DNA of 64,000 bases from Panorpa germanica (taxonomy: Eukaryota; Arthropoda; Insecta; Mecoptera; Panorpidae), in contig OY783203.1 in assembly GCA_963678705.1 (NCBI GenBank), positions 23,294,535 through 23,358,534 on the forward strand. The letters run 5' to 3'. Shown piece by piece: positions 1 to 10,154 of this stretch. Numbering within the stretch: the first letter of the stretch is position 1; every line of letters starts with the position of its first letter. Made by a program: the position numbers and the translations under genes. The notes under the pieces were generated by a model that saw only the letters and a program-made list of their open reading frames with translations, ran no database searches and had not been told where the DNA came from.

Positions 1-2554
1 AAAATAGATTTGTGTGTTAAAATTTGACAAACTTGTTCAGTAGCGCAGGTATGTGGGTGGTACTAATGGTAAAATATAAATACAAAGCTGAAATTTAGTA
101 TGCAGATATAGATTGACATATTAATAACAAAAATATAAAAAAAACTACATTTTCTTAAGTGTAACACTAGAGTGGGGGTTGATAAACCGAGTATAAGAAC
201 AAAATAGAGGTACAACGATGGTATTTTGCATGTAGAATATTAAATAGATATTCAGTGGGGGTCAGTACGCTAAGTAGGTGTGGCGCTTGAAGTAGTGGCG
301 GTAGAATGTAGCTCCTCTGCAAGCGATGAGTCGTTGTGCTTAAAGTGTGGGTGGCGGTGCAGAGCGATTAACAGTAAAAAATAAATTTAGCAAATTAATT
401 GTTCAGAGATTGGTACACAGAGTGGTGGAAGTGCAATAATCCTAATTAAGGGAAAAAATTGAAAATTCCAAATTTCCAGTGGCGGTGGGAGTTGAAACCC
501 TAAAATTTATTATAATTTTAAAATTTATTAATTTAATATTTAATAAAAAAATATTAATTTGCGACATGTATTTGCGACACTACTTGTGCATTATCGCCAA
601 TAATTAGAACACCAAATTTATAATTTATTAGCGGCGCGATTTTTTGAGGCTATGTAAGAATAGAGTTAGAATATTTAAATTTGTAGGTAAGCACTCTGTA
701 GACAGTAACTTATAAAAAAAAAATAGGAAACCCTAAATTTCCTGTGGCGGCGGAAGTTAGAACCGTAAAATCTAGAAATATTGTATAAAGACAATTTCAA
801 CTTGCGATATGTATATATATACGCTAATTGTAAATATTTGCCAATAATTGGAAAACCGCATATTATATTCAGTAGCGGGGCGATTTTTTTAAGGGTATTG
901 TTAAAATAGAGTTCCAACGTTGAACTTTAGTAAGAAGGCTCGCAGTAGACTGTCATTAAAGAATAAATATAAAAAACTCCAAATTTCCAGTGGCGGCGGG
1001 AACTGAGACAGTAAAGGCCAGAAATATTAAATTAAGAAAATTTAAACTTGGGACATGTATTAAGACACTAATTGCCATATTTGCTAATAATTATAACACT
1101 AAAATTATTATTCAGTAGCGGCGCGAATTTTTGAGGACAATGTCGCATCAAAGCTAGAACGTTGAAATATAAGACATACCATAGAAAAATACAAATTTCA
1201 AATAGTGGCGGGTGCCGCGGGCTAAAAGCCGGAAATGTCAAATACATAGTGATGAAAGAATGTAATATAAAATATATGTTCTTAGATACAAACAAAATAG
1301 ATCCCAGTGCTGAGATTTGACAAATTTGTTCAGTAGCGATGGTATGTGGGGGAACTAGTGCTAAAATATAAGTACAAAGCTAACATTTGGTATGCAGATA
1401 TAAATTGACAGACAGATTGACATATTAATAACGAAAATATAAAAAAAACTACATTTTCCTAAGTGTAACATTAGAGTGGGAGGTGATAAACCGAGTATAA
1501 GAACAATATGGAGGTACAACGATGATATTTTGCATGTAGAATATTAAATAGAAGCACAATAGTTCTCTATAAGTTATATAGTCAAATTGCATTCAGTAGT
1601 AGAATTGGATTGATTTTTGGTGCGTTTGTTGTGCTGCGAAATCGAACAGGAGTGAGAGGTATAGGAGGGAAATGGTAAACAGCCGCTAAGCTTTCTTAAA
1701 ATCATAAATGAATTTATGAAATTAGTAGTTTTACATTGAAGTGAGTGAAAATTAATTTTATCAAGCATTTATCTTATCGAATAATTATCAAAAAATAATG
1801 TACTTCTAAGGATGAAATTTAGTATGTAGGTTGCCAGTAAAGTATTAATTTTGAAAACTAATTGTTAAGAGAATAGTACGCAGGGGGTGGAAGCGCAGGA
1901 TTATTTAATGATTGCACTAAAGCGGGGACGATAGGAAAGTGCCTTAATGAGCGATGATGCTCAGGTGGGCTGTGGTGTTGCAAGTAGGCGCATTGTGGCA
2001 GAGATACAAAGGAATACAATTGAAAGTGCGAGAACGATACAGAGCATGGAGCCAAGAGGTGATGATTGGTGTTTAGAAGCGGGGCAATAGACATTGTTCA
2101 ATACTGTGCTTCATTAGGGTAAATGATAATTTTACGCAGTGGGAGGAAGCGAAAGATTATTTAATTATAGCGCTAAAGCGGGGGCGCTGTGAAAGCACTC
2201 CAAGGACCGACGATGCTCAGGGAAGAAGCGATACAGATTGCTGAAGAAAGGAGGCGCTCCATGGCGGAAGCTTAGAGGAATTAAATTTAAAGTTCGGAAA
2301 CGTAAGAGAGCATGGAGCCAAGAGGTGATAATTGGGGCTTATGGGCGGGGGCACTGAAGACTGGTCAATATAGTGCTATATTACTGTAAATGAAAGAATT
2401 AAAACAAAATAAGGAAACATACATTTAAAAAATGATATATTTTAGCGAAAATTACTTAAAAATAATATTTTGCATTATTTTCAATTTAGCAAATAACTTT
2501 TATTTATTCACAAATATTAAATACACGTCGCTTTGCGACGGGGCGAAGCGCTAG
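1..2554 (+). mobile_element. Helitron-like family A, 5'-truncated by window edge
   Basis: Non-coding, with degenerate sub-blocks of the type 'CAGTAGCGGCGCGAATTTTT' and 'CCAGTGGCGGCGGGAGTTGA' that recur in every family-A copy here. The 3' end is Helitron-like: a CGTCGC/GCGACG hairpin at 2526-2540, then CTAG at 2551-2554 followed by T. No Rep/helicase reading frame is visible, so this is a non-autonomous copy. The 5' end lies outside the window. The short reading frames in it are fragmentary and look fortuitous. The 3' terminus is clear; assignment to the Helitron superfamily rests on terminal structure only. Confidence 0.75.
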
Positions 2555-3755
2555 TTTGAAAATAATGTACTTATGCATAAGGACGAAATTTAGTATGTAG
2601 GTTAACAATAAAGTTAATATTAAAAAATAATTGCTAAGAAATTGGTACACAGTGTGGCGAAAGCGAAGGATCATTTAATTATAGCGCTGGTGCGCTATAT
2701 TAACGTGCGACTTTTACCGTCCCTGGTTTTTTCCTGGAATTTCCTGGAAACCCGTAATTTTGGAAAAAGTGGGCAATTTTTTGCTGTATAACTTTTTATT
2801 CGTAAAAGATATATAAAACAATGTCTCCAGTTTTATTAGGAATTGTATATTTTAAATAAACTCATTTGCTGCTTCTGAAATTTAAAGTTTATTTTGGTAA
2901 TTTACATAGATATTTTAATAATTACATTGCTTAACTTAAATTATACTATCATGCCTGAAATTTAAAGAAACGACACTTAAAGTTTATTCTTTACCATAAA
3001 TTGTCAATTCTTTTCTATCTAATTTTATTATAACCTTACAATATATAACACTCAATATAACTACTAAAATATGTCCATTATTTCTACAGTAACATCTATT
3101 GCGTTCATGAATATATGTTTTCACTGCACGGTCACTGTTTTACCGACAGAGGAGCTTTGTACTAACTAAAGAAATATAATTTCTTTATAGATATATGGGT
3201 GAAATTTTGCATGTGTATTACACTATTGAATGAAATTGAACATAAGAATGATTGAACATAATACAATATTTAGAAATTCTAAATTTTATAAAAGGGGCGC
3301 TGGGAAAATTAGGGTGCCTTGTAGGAAACTTTGGAGAAAGCTCAAATTTATAAAAAATTATATATTATATTTTATATATAACTCAATATATTAAAAAAAA
3401 AACTTTCAAAATTCAAAAATTTTATTTGAGGATACGGGGGCAGTATTTGCCGAGGGTAAAAATTATGCTAGAATGTTGAAAATTTTATCTGGGCTAACTT
3501 TAGTACCTAATTTACGAATCGGAAAAAAATTCCCAAATTTTGAAAAAAGTAGGTCAAAGAACGAATAACTTGAAAGAAGTTTATATTTTGTTGAAAAAAA
3601 TTAAAAAATTTAATCAAATTTAATTATTTGTTGTTATAAGTAAAATTAATATAGAACGAGTTGAATATTTCAATTTTAAAATTGATTAAAATTTTAAATT
3701 AAATTCAATTCACACACAAAAGACAGACATTGCTTGCGACGGGGATAAACGCTAG
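2555..3755 (+). mobile_element. Chimeric A/B Helitron-like copy with ~390-bp passenger
   Basis: The first ~145 bp is family-A body. From about 2715 the sequence is family B and runs to a B-type end: hairpin near 3728-3740 and CTAG at 3752-3755. Relative to other B copies, a block of about 390 bp (about 2812-3197) is inserted between the 'CGTAAAAGATA' and 'GAAATTTTGCATGTG' landmarks. The same chimera, with the same junction and passenger, recurs inverted at about 19684-20775 with only a few differences seen by eye. It contains no credible coding region. Confidence 0.7.
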
Positions 3756-3943
3756 TTTATATTATATAAAGCATTTAGTGATTAAACTAATGTTAAGGAA
3801 TATTAAACTTCAGGAATAAAAGATTTGATGCCATATGCCAAGATTTGAGCCAATCCAAACCGATATTCGCATTCGCACTGGCGAATGTTGGAGTTGAAAA
3901 TTGAAGTTGCATGTAGGAAATCGAACATTCGTTACATCCCTAA

Positions 3944-4266
3944 TGCCGGTTTCACACCAAAAAGACAGTTGCAGTTTTATGCAACGTTGCAATGTGTTGC
4001 AACAAAACGTGTTGCACTTTTTTGCAACAATTGTGTTTTTCGGCAACAGACTATTCGTATTGAACAGACCCATAATACCGGTTTCACACCAAATAGACAG
4101 TTGCATAAAACTGCAACAAAAACTGGTTTTTATTAAAAGTTGCATCAGTGTTTACACCAACTAGACCGTTTTTACAACTTTTTTGTCATTTATTGCAGTT
4201 GTTTGCAACACAACAGAGTCCCATCTCGAGTCGGTAAAGATCAAAAGAAACACGGTTGCGTTGCTT
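3944..4266 (+). repeat. Left terminal repeats of the Harbinger-type element
   Basis: Two TIR-like starts lie in direct order. The outer one is at 3944 (TGCCGGTTTCACACC). A second at about 4076 (TACCGGTTTCACACC), again preceded by TAA, is the one that matches the right end over about 190 bp. The outer 130 bp is rich in TTGCAAC and GTTGCA motifs and looks like a second, rearranged end of the same family. Small overlapping ORFs here (3885-4164, both strands) follow the repeat and are not genes. Confidence 0.65.
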
Positions 4267-4609
4267 TATTCTTCTTGGTTTGAACATGCAATTTTATTTT
4301 ATGTATACGTTTACGAATTAATGTGTACTTTCGGAAAGCCGAAAAAAATTAACAAATTTATATTTGCGAGTTTAATTAATTTGCTATTATTTTATATGTC
4401 GTGGCTTTGGAAATAAAACATTTATTTAATGAAATGTATCTTATTAAATTCATATATTTGATGTTTCATTTAATACACTAATACTATTTATTATTATTAT
4501 TAATTATTACGATATTATGTTAATATGGTTTGGTTTCGTTTCTTTTGCAGTTTATTATAGGATGCGCCTATAGCATATAGCATGCAACCCGCAAATCATA
4601 CTTCAATTA
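4267..4609. other. Harbinger-type interior, left part, no gene seen
   Basis: AT-rich interior of the TIR element between its left end and the nested Helitron. A 77-codon frame at 4183-4416 starts inside the TIR, has no recognisable domain and is not matched on the other side of the insertions. I see no credible gene. Confidence 0.5.
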
Positions 4610-4649
4610 TCTACCTATTATAATGTTCGTAATGTTCCAATTTAACATG

Positions 4650-5171
4650 AGTTATCTGACGACACAGTTCTCCCACGGCCAAAAGCAACCCTAATATAAC
4701 TATTAACTAAATTTGGAAAAACCGAATTGCATAATAAGATAGACACATTTCTATCCTATTATACAAAGTCACGTACTCAAAAGGTGATCCCTAACAAATC
4801 TAACATAATAATAAACTAAATGGAAAATAGTATAATAATATAACACTTTATAAGGTGTGGAGCTTCCCCACATTAAGAGGTGGAGCTTCCCCACTCTATC
4901 TATTATCCAAGAGGGTGTTTTTACCTAAACACATAATTAAATAAACTAGTATAAATAAGGAACCATTTTGTAATATTAATTATTAAAATAGTTACTCTCT
5001 ATTAAGGAGGTAACCTAGAGAATAGTAGTTACTATCCATTGAGGAAGTAACCTTAGAAGTATAACTATATCTTGTATTAAAAGTGCATTTATTATTAAAT
5101 AAAGTACATTATATTTTAAATATTGTTATTATTGTTATTATTGTTATACTAAAACTAGCAATAACATAACT
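4650..5171 (+). repeat. 5' LTR of the errantivirus-like element (522 bp)
   Basis: Bounded by AGTTAT...ATAACT, preceded by CATG. It contains two copies of a near-palindromic GTGGAGCTTCCCCAC block near 4857-4897, a TATAAATA-like stretch near 4949 and an ATTATTGTT microsatellite near the 3' end. It lacks most of the 110-bp repeats present in the 3' LTR, so the two LTRs differ in length (522 versus 698 bp). Confidence 0.85.
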
Positions 5172-5190
5172 GGCGCAGTCGTCGTCTAGC
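5171..5190 (+). other. Primer-binding site
   Basis: TGGCGCAGTCG starts at the last T of the 5' LTR. The TGG corresponds to the CCA end of a tRNA. The TGGCGCAGTCG form is that of the tRNA-Ser-primed 17.6/297 elements. The tRNA assignment is from memory of that group and was not aligned here. Confidence 0.6.
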
Positions 5191-5592
5191 AGTGGAGATA
5201 AAACCAACGCATCGTGATGAAAAAGAACTAATCTACTCATCCCAGGGAAGAAGATTCAAAAATTAAATAAAATTAAAAATAAACTGTGTGGAAAACATAG
5301 TGAAGCGAACCAATAACTAAGGACCAAGGACGAAGGACTACAGAAGATTATATTAAAGAATGATTTTAATCACTTTAATCCTCATGCAACTGTAAGTACT
5401 TGTTATCGTTAATTATCATATTAAAATTTCTAATATTCCTATCCTATTTCAAATAATAATAGTTCATCTATTAATATAAACAATATTATAATTTTTGAAA
5501 ATAATCCTATTTTCCCTTTATACTACTCTAATATATGGTAGATCAATTAAATTACCTTTTCACATAATTAAATATAAATAAAAAAAGAAAAA

Positions 5593-8247
5593 ATGACAAC
5601 GTCAACTAATAATAATTTCCAACAATATTTGGGAATGATAAAGGAGTATGATGGTAGATCCGAAGGCTTACCGGACTACATTAGAACAAGTGAATTGTTA
5701 CTAGGACAATTTTTCAATGAAAATAAAGTAGATTGCTTCGACAACGTCGCTTTAATAGAAGCGATTCGAGCAAAATTAATTGGAAAAGCTGCCTCACTAA
5801 TTGAAGGAAGGGACATACAGAGCTGGGCAGAAATTAAAATAACATTGACACAAGCATTTTGCGACCCTAGAGATGAGATGTCATTACTGCGAGAACTCAT
5901 GGAAATTAGGCAGAGGAATGAAACATTCCTTGAATACTACGAAAAGTGTAGAAAATTGAGAGCATTATTATATGCTAACCAAAAATGCAATGGAGCAATA
6001 GTGGAAAGAATTATAAAAACAAAAATGTACGACGAAGTGGCTCTAAAATCTTTTAAAGCAGGTCTAAGGGAACCATTTGGATCATTCTTGAGAACCAGAG
6101 CACCCACTACACTGGAACAAGCAATCTCTATTGTAACGGAGGAACAGAACGACAGGAATTGGCAAAGTCAAGAAGGGAATATAAATAATAAACTGGGACA
6201 ACAACCAGTCAGAATGACACAAAACTACCCTAAACAAACAGAAAAATTTAATATTGCCCACGCACCTGATTTCAATAATGAACGACCATGGAGACAAAGC
6301 AATTTCCAACAACCGCAACAACAGAATTGGCGGGAACCAAACCCTACTATCCAGCAAAAACCGAAAACAATGTTCTCCAAACAAAGCAACGTGTGGAATC
6401 GACACCCTAATAAACCAATTAAGAAGCAATGGACGCCCATGGATTATACATCAGGAATGAATACACAGGTTGGAAACAGCAGACCTAAATATAACTACAC
6501 TGTGGAAGAACTCAACAATATGGAAGAATTAGCAGAAACACCATACTGGACTAATGAGATGTACCATTATGTAGATCAACCCAATGAGGAGGACCCAAAT
6601 GAAAACGGAAATTTTCAGGACGCCGGACCTTCCACAAGAGAACATATAACAATTAATAATATAACATCAAGTAATTTCCTACCCTATATAATTGATAACA
6701 AACTCAACATAAAATTACTTATAGACACCGGATCATCCAAAACCATAATTAACCCCAATTTGATATACAGTAATTTACCCCAATGTATTTCTGAAGAAGC
6801 TTTATGTATTCAGACGGCCCATGGTACCACAAACCATAATAAAGTGGCTCACATCCCCATATTTCCAATATTTAAGAGTCAAGACATATGTAAAGTCTAC
6901 TTGTTTAAATGTAGTGATAAATATGATGGATTACTAGGAATGGATTTGTTGACAAAACTTGGAGCTAATATTAACTTCAATAAAAAAATATTAACCATTA
7001 ATGATACCGTCATACCGATATACTTTCAGAATTCAAATAAATTGGAACTGTATAATACTGAAATCAAAGTACAGAGTGAAAACATTACAGATGAAGTTTG
7101 GAATACAGAAGTAAACGAAAGAGATGTTAAAACATTTATTAAAATTAAAACCGATGAAAATTCAATTGTTGAAGTAAACGTCAAACAAGACACAGAAGAT
7201 GAGAACATGCAAGATTTCAAAGTAGAAAATCTGCAAAATGTTAAACAACAAACAAAAAATCAAAAGCAAGTAGCAGAAAAGCAAACTATACAAGATATTG
7301 AAATAGAGAAACAACAAAACATGAAACAAGAAGAACCAGGAAAACAAAATACACAATATTTCGAGGTAGAAAAGTCATACCGTATAGAGCAAGAAAAAAC
7401 AGAAAATAAGAAAATTAAAAAATTTAAAATAGAACGAAAAATTGAAAAGGAAAACAAAACTAAGTGCTTACCGGAAAAGCAAGAAGATTCAGAAAAAGAG
7501 GCACATACTATGTGGATAAATGTTCACATAAAAGAAAAATATTATAATAAGCCAACATATCAAATACTGTTCAAGGCACTACAAACGTTAAAGAAACTCA
7601 TGATAGAAAGTCAAGTGAAAAGACTCAGAATACGTAGACTAGCATTTGACCTAGATAAACTAGAGTTGACCCAAGTAAAGAAATTAATCAATTACTTATT
7701 CCAACAACAATATGATATAAGTAAAACAATTTCCAACAAACCAGAGGAAAATATAATTGCAGAAATAAACGAAAATAAAATGCTAACGGCATTGGAAGAA
7801 TTGGATAATGACGAACTTATCCATACAGTACACACACAGGAGTATAGTGATCAAGGAATACCTATGTCGAATAAAATCGTGAATAACAAGAAAAATCAGT
7901 TAATTTTTCAATTCACATTAGCAGACCCTCAAAATAAAACAATAAAAGCCAAGCTCAGAAACATGGAAACAATAGAAGTAAATAGACAAAACGTAAAAGA
8001 AGAACTTTTAAACACATTTAAAAATACGAATATGAAACATAAATATTATATGCATTGCTCAGATGACATATACGAAGTAGCATGTCAAATAAAAATAGAA
8101 GTATTCCCCAATCAAAAAATAATTAAACGTCTAAGGAAACTAAAAGAAACTATAGGAGAAGAAAGTGAAATCGAAATTATTAAGCATTTCCATGAAGAAA
8201 AGAAAGACCACACATCAAGGGATTTAAATAACAGAAGAAATAATTAG
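5593..8247 (+). CDS. Gag-protease polyprotein of the errantivirus-like element, RT deleted
   Basis: An 884-residue open frame. Residues about 1-190 are helix-rich and resemble a Ty3/Gypsy Gag capsid; 195-300 is Q/N/P-rich. A retroviral aspartic protease follows, with LLIDTGSS (D378-T-G) and the downstream GLLGMDLL motif near 446. Residues about 510-640 are a K/E/Q-rich spacer. About 640-725 resembles the macro-like segment of some insect Gypsy polyproteins (LDKLELTQVKKLINYLFQ). From about 744 (HTVHTQ) it looks like the tether between RNase H and integrase. No reverse-transcriptase motif (no YxDD) exists, so a pol segment is missing without loss of frame. The start ATG lies about 420 bp after the PBS. 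The Gag and protease calls are firm; the C-terminal labels are inference. Confidence 0.8.
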   Translation: MTTSTNNNFQQYLGMIKEYDGRSEGLPDYIRTSELLLGQFFNENKVDCFDNVALIEAIRAKLIGKAASLIEGRDIQSWAEIKITLTQAFCDPRDEMSLLRELMEIRQRNETFLEYYEKCRKLRALLYANQKCNGAIVERIIKTKMYDEVALKSFKAGLREPFGSFLRTRAPTTLEQAISIVTEEQNDRNWQSQEGNINNKLGQQPVRMTQNYPKQTEKFNIAHAPDFNNERPWRQSNFQQPQQQNWREPNPTIQQKPKTMFSKQSNVWNRHPNKPIKKQWTPMDYTSGMNTQVGNSRPKYNYTVEELNNMEELAETPYWTNEMYHYVDQPNEEDPNENGNFQDAGPSTREHITINNITSSNFLPYIIDNKLNIKLLIDTGSSKTIINPNLIYSNLPQCISEEALCIQTAHGTTNHNKVAHIPIFPIFKSQDICKVYLFKCSDKYDGLLGMDLLTKLGANINFNKKILTINDTVIPIYFQNSNKLELYNTEIKVQSENITDEVWNTEVNERDVKTFIKIKTDENSIVEVNVKQDTEDENMQDFKVENLQNVKQQTKNQKQVAEKQTIQDIEIEKQQNMKQEEPGKQNTQYFEVEKSYRIEQEKTENKKIKKFKIERKIEKENKTKCLPEKQEDSEKEAHTMWINVHIKEKYYNKPTYQILFKALQTLKKLMIESQVKRLRIRRLAFDLDKLELTQVKKLINYLFQQQYDISKTISNKPEENIIAEINENKMLTALEELDNDELIHTVHTQEYSDQGIPMSNKIVNNKKNQLIFQFTLADPQNKTIKAKLRNMETIEVNRQNVKEELLNTFKNTNMKHKYYMHCSDDIYEVACQIKIEVFPNQKIIKRLRKLKETIGEESEIEIIKHFHEEKKDHTSRDLNNRRNN

Positions 8248-8249
8248 AT

Positions 8250-8820
8250 AAAATACTATTAGGACTATATGAACAAACACATTTAAGAATATATAAACAA
8301 TTTTCAAGTATGTCAAACATCAAAATACGAAAGACATCCAAACATACCCCTACTTAACGTAACAAGAACACCAGATAAACCCTTTCAGACACTTCATATG
8401 GACCTTTATAAAATATTACCTACCGGACATTGATTGATACTTTCTCTAAATTTGCCTTCATTAAAAGAATCTTAGAAAAAACGCAGATGAAACAATTACA
8501 ACATTAATAGAAATATTTGCACAACACGGATTACCCGAAAACATTACAACAGATAATAATTTAGAATTCAACAACATAGAAGTGAAAACATTAATGCAAC
8601 TACATAAAAGAAACTTTAATTTTATAATACTATGGCACCACGAATCAAATGGGCCAGTTGACAGATTTCACTAGATCATTATAGAATTGTATAAACTAAA
8701 TAAAACTCTTTATTCACAAGAAATTGACAAAGAAAGAAGGATGATGAATTCTCTCATAGCTCATAACAACACACCGAATACGCAGATTACTCCATTATAA
8801 AAAATCGACCTTTACGACAA
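8250..8820 (+). pseudogene. Broken integrase remnant of the errantivirus-like element
   Basis: Short segments in shifting frames resemble an integrase: a CQTSKYERHP zinc-domain end near 8312, FQTLHMDLYK near 8386, IDTFSKFAF near 8435, TDNN at about 8549-8560 and WHHESNGPV near 8633. Stops and frameshifts separate them (for example after 8430, near 8480, and at about 8672 and 8800). It follows the Gag-protease frame directly, as expected for the 3' part of pol. Non-functional as it stands. Confidence 0.75.
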
Positions 8821-9163
8821 GTCGACTTCTATGGTATTGTATATATAATTACCTTTATCGCATCTAACCATTATATATTATATTTTCCCATATCGATACC
8901 CATACAAGATCATTATCAAATAGTTATCCCAAATACCTGATTCCTATCCATTGACGATAACATTTACTTTAACCTTGTATGGAATTAAAATAAATCATGT
9001 ATAGAACTAAAATCAACCATGTATGAAAACTAATAAAACTTTTTATGCGAAGTAGAAAAGATATGCAATAAAATAGGAAACAGATGCGAAGTACAACTAC
9101 TGGACAACTAACCTATAAATAACTGAGATTGATACCATTACCTGATATCAAAACGAAACCAAA

Positions 9164-9466
9164 TTGGGAAACCTAGATCTTCATCAATTGAAGCAGATAC
9201 AAAAGGAACTTGGCGACACCCACGCAACCATACGAGACTTGCCGAAACCTGCCAACGAATATAGTTATACAGCAATAACTATCACCGCGGTAGTATTAGT
9301 AATAATCCTTTTGAAAATAATAAAACGTAAAATTTCATGCCTACAGACAACTAGAATATTTGAAACAGATATGGCGACTACAGAAATGATGACTACATCT
9401 AGAAAAATCGAGACACCTTTACAAGATTTCTCTATTTTTCTCTCTAAGGATGGAAGAGTTATCTGA
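9164..9466 (+). pseudogene. Env-like C-terminal remnant with membrane anchor
   Basis: A 100-codon frame with a strongly hydrophobic segment (about residues 36-53, YTAITITAVVLVIILLKI) followed by basic residues, and a helical 'LHQLKQIQKELGDTH' just before it. This is the layout of the membrane-proximal part and anchor of errantivirus envelope proteins, and it sits just upstream of the polypurine tract and 3' LTR. The rest of env upstream (about 8830-9160) is reduced to short stop-riddled pieces. The last codons overlap the LTR start. Assignment rests on position and hydrophobicity, not on a sequence search. Confidence 0.55.
9446..9456 (+). other. Polypurine tract
   Basis: AAGGATGGAAG, almost all purine, lies immediately before the 3' LTR start at 9457. 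This is the expected site for plus-strand priming. Confidence 0.65.
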
Positions 9467-10154
9467 CGACACAGTTCTCCCACGGCCAAAAGCAACCCTA
9501 ATATAACTATTAACTAAATTTGGAAAAACCGAATTGCATAATAAGATATACACATTTCTATCCTATTATACAAAGTCACGTACTCAAAAGGCGATCCCTA
9601 ACAAATCTAACATAATAATAAACTAAATGGAAAATAGTATAATAATATAACACTTTATATTATTATACAAACTCATGTACTCGAGAGGCGGAGATTTCAC
9701 ACGATCCCTAACAAATCTAACATAATAATAAACTAAATGGAAAATAGTATAATAATATAACACTTCATATTATTATACAAACTCATGTACTCGAGAGGTG
9801 GAGTCTTCCCACGATCCCAAGGATATCTAACGTAGCAATAAAATATGAGAAGACCAATAGTATAACAAGAGGTGGAGCTTCCCCACTCTATCTATTATCC
9901 AAGAGGGTGTTTTTACCTAAACACATAATTAAATAAACTAGTATAAATAAGGAACCATTTTGTAATATTAATTATTAAAATAGTTACTCTCTATTAAGGA
10001 GGTAACCTAGAGAATAGTAGTTACTATCCATTGAGGAAGTAACCTTAGAAGTATAAGTATATCTTGTATTAAAAGTGCATTTATTATTAAATAAAGTACA
10101 TTATATTTTAAATATTGTTATTATTGTTATACTAAAACTAGCAATAACATAACT
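9457..10154 (+). repeat. 3' LTR of the errantivirus-like element (698 bp)
   Basis: Same ends as the 5' LTR, followed by the CATG target duplication. The U3 part carries an expanded array with period about 110 bp: GATCCC-led units start near 9593, 9703 and 9813, each with CTCATGTACTCGAGAGG before the next. The 5' LTR has at most one degraded unit. The shared parts look almost identical by eye, so the difference is mostly array gain or loss. Confidence 0.85.

Larger units (their letters stand above)
4650..10154 (+). mobile_element. Errantivirus-like Ty3/Gypsy LTR element, internally deleted
   Basis: The LTRs begin AGTTATCTGACG and end ATAACATAACT, with a 4-bp target duplication CATG (4646-4649 and 10155-10158). 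Inside, in order, lie a primer-binding site (5171), a long gag-protease frame (5593-8247), a broken integrase remnant (about 8310-8800), an env-like membrane anchor (9164-9466) and a polypurine tract (9446-9456). AGT...ACT LTR ends, the PBS and the env tail match the 17.6/297/gypsy group of insect errantiviruses. Reverse transcriptase and RNase H are missing, so it cannot move alone. It is inserted near the 5' end of a family-A Helitron. Confidence 0.85.

Noticed and set aside
1574-2094. 64- and 78-codon minus-strand frames near the start of the window
   Set aside because: Follow family-A repeat composition and are not open in other family-A copies.
1-2554. Array-like repeated blocks resembling a CRISPR or satellite array
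   Set aside because: Blocks are diverged, unevenly spaced and shared with every family-A Helitron; there are no constant repeats with unique spacers and this is a eukaryotic genome.
3810-4164. Overlapping frames on both strands, 83-111 codons
   Set aside because: Caused by repeated TTGCAAC/GTTGCA words in the Harbinger-type terminal repeats.
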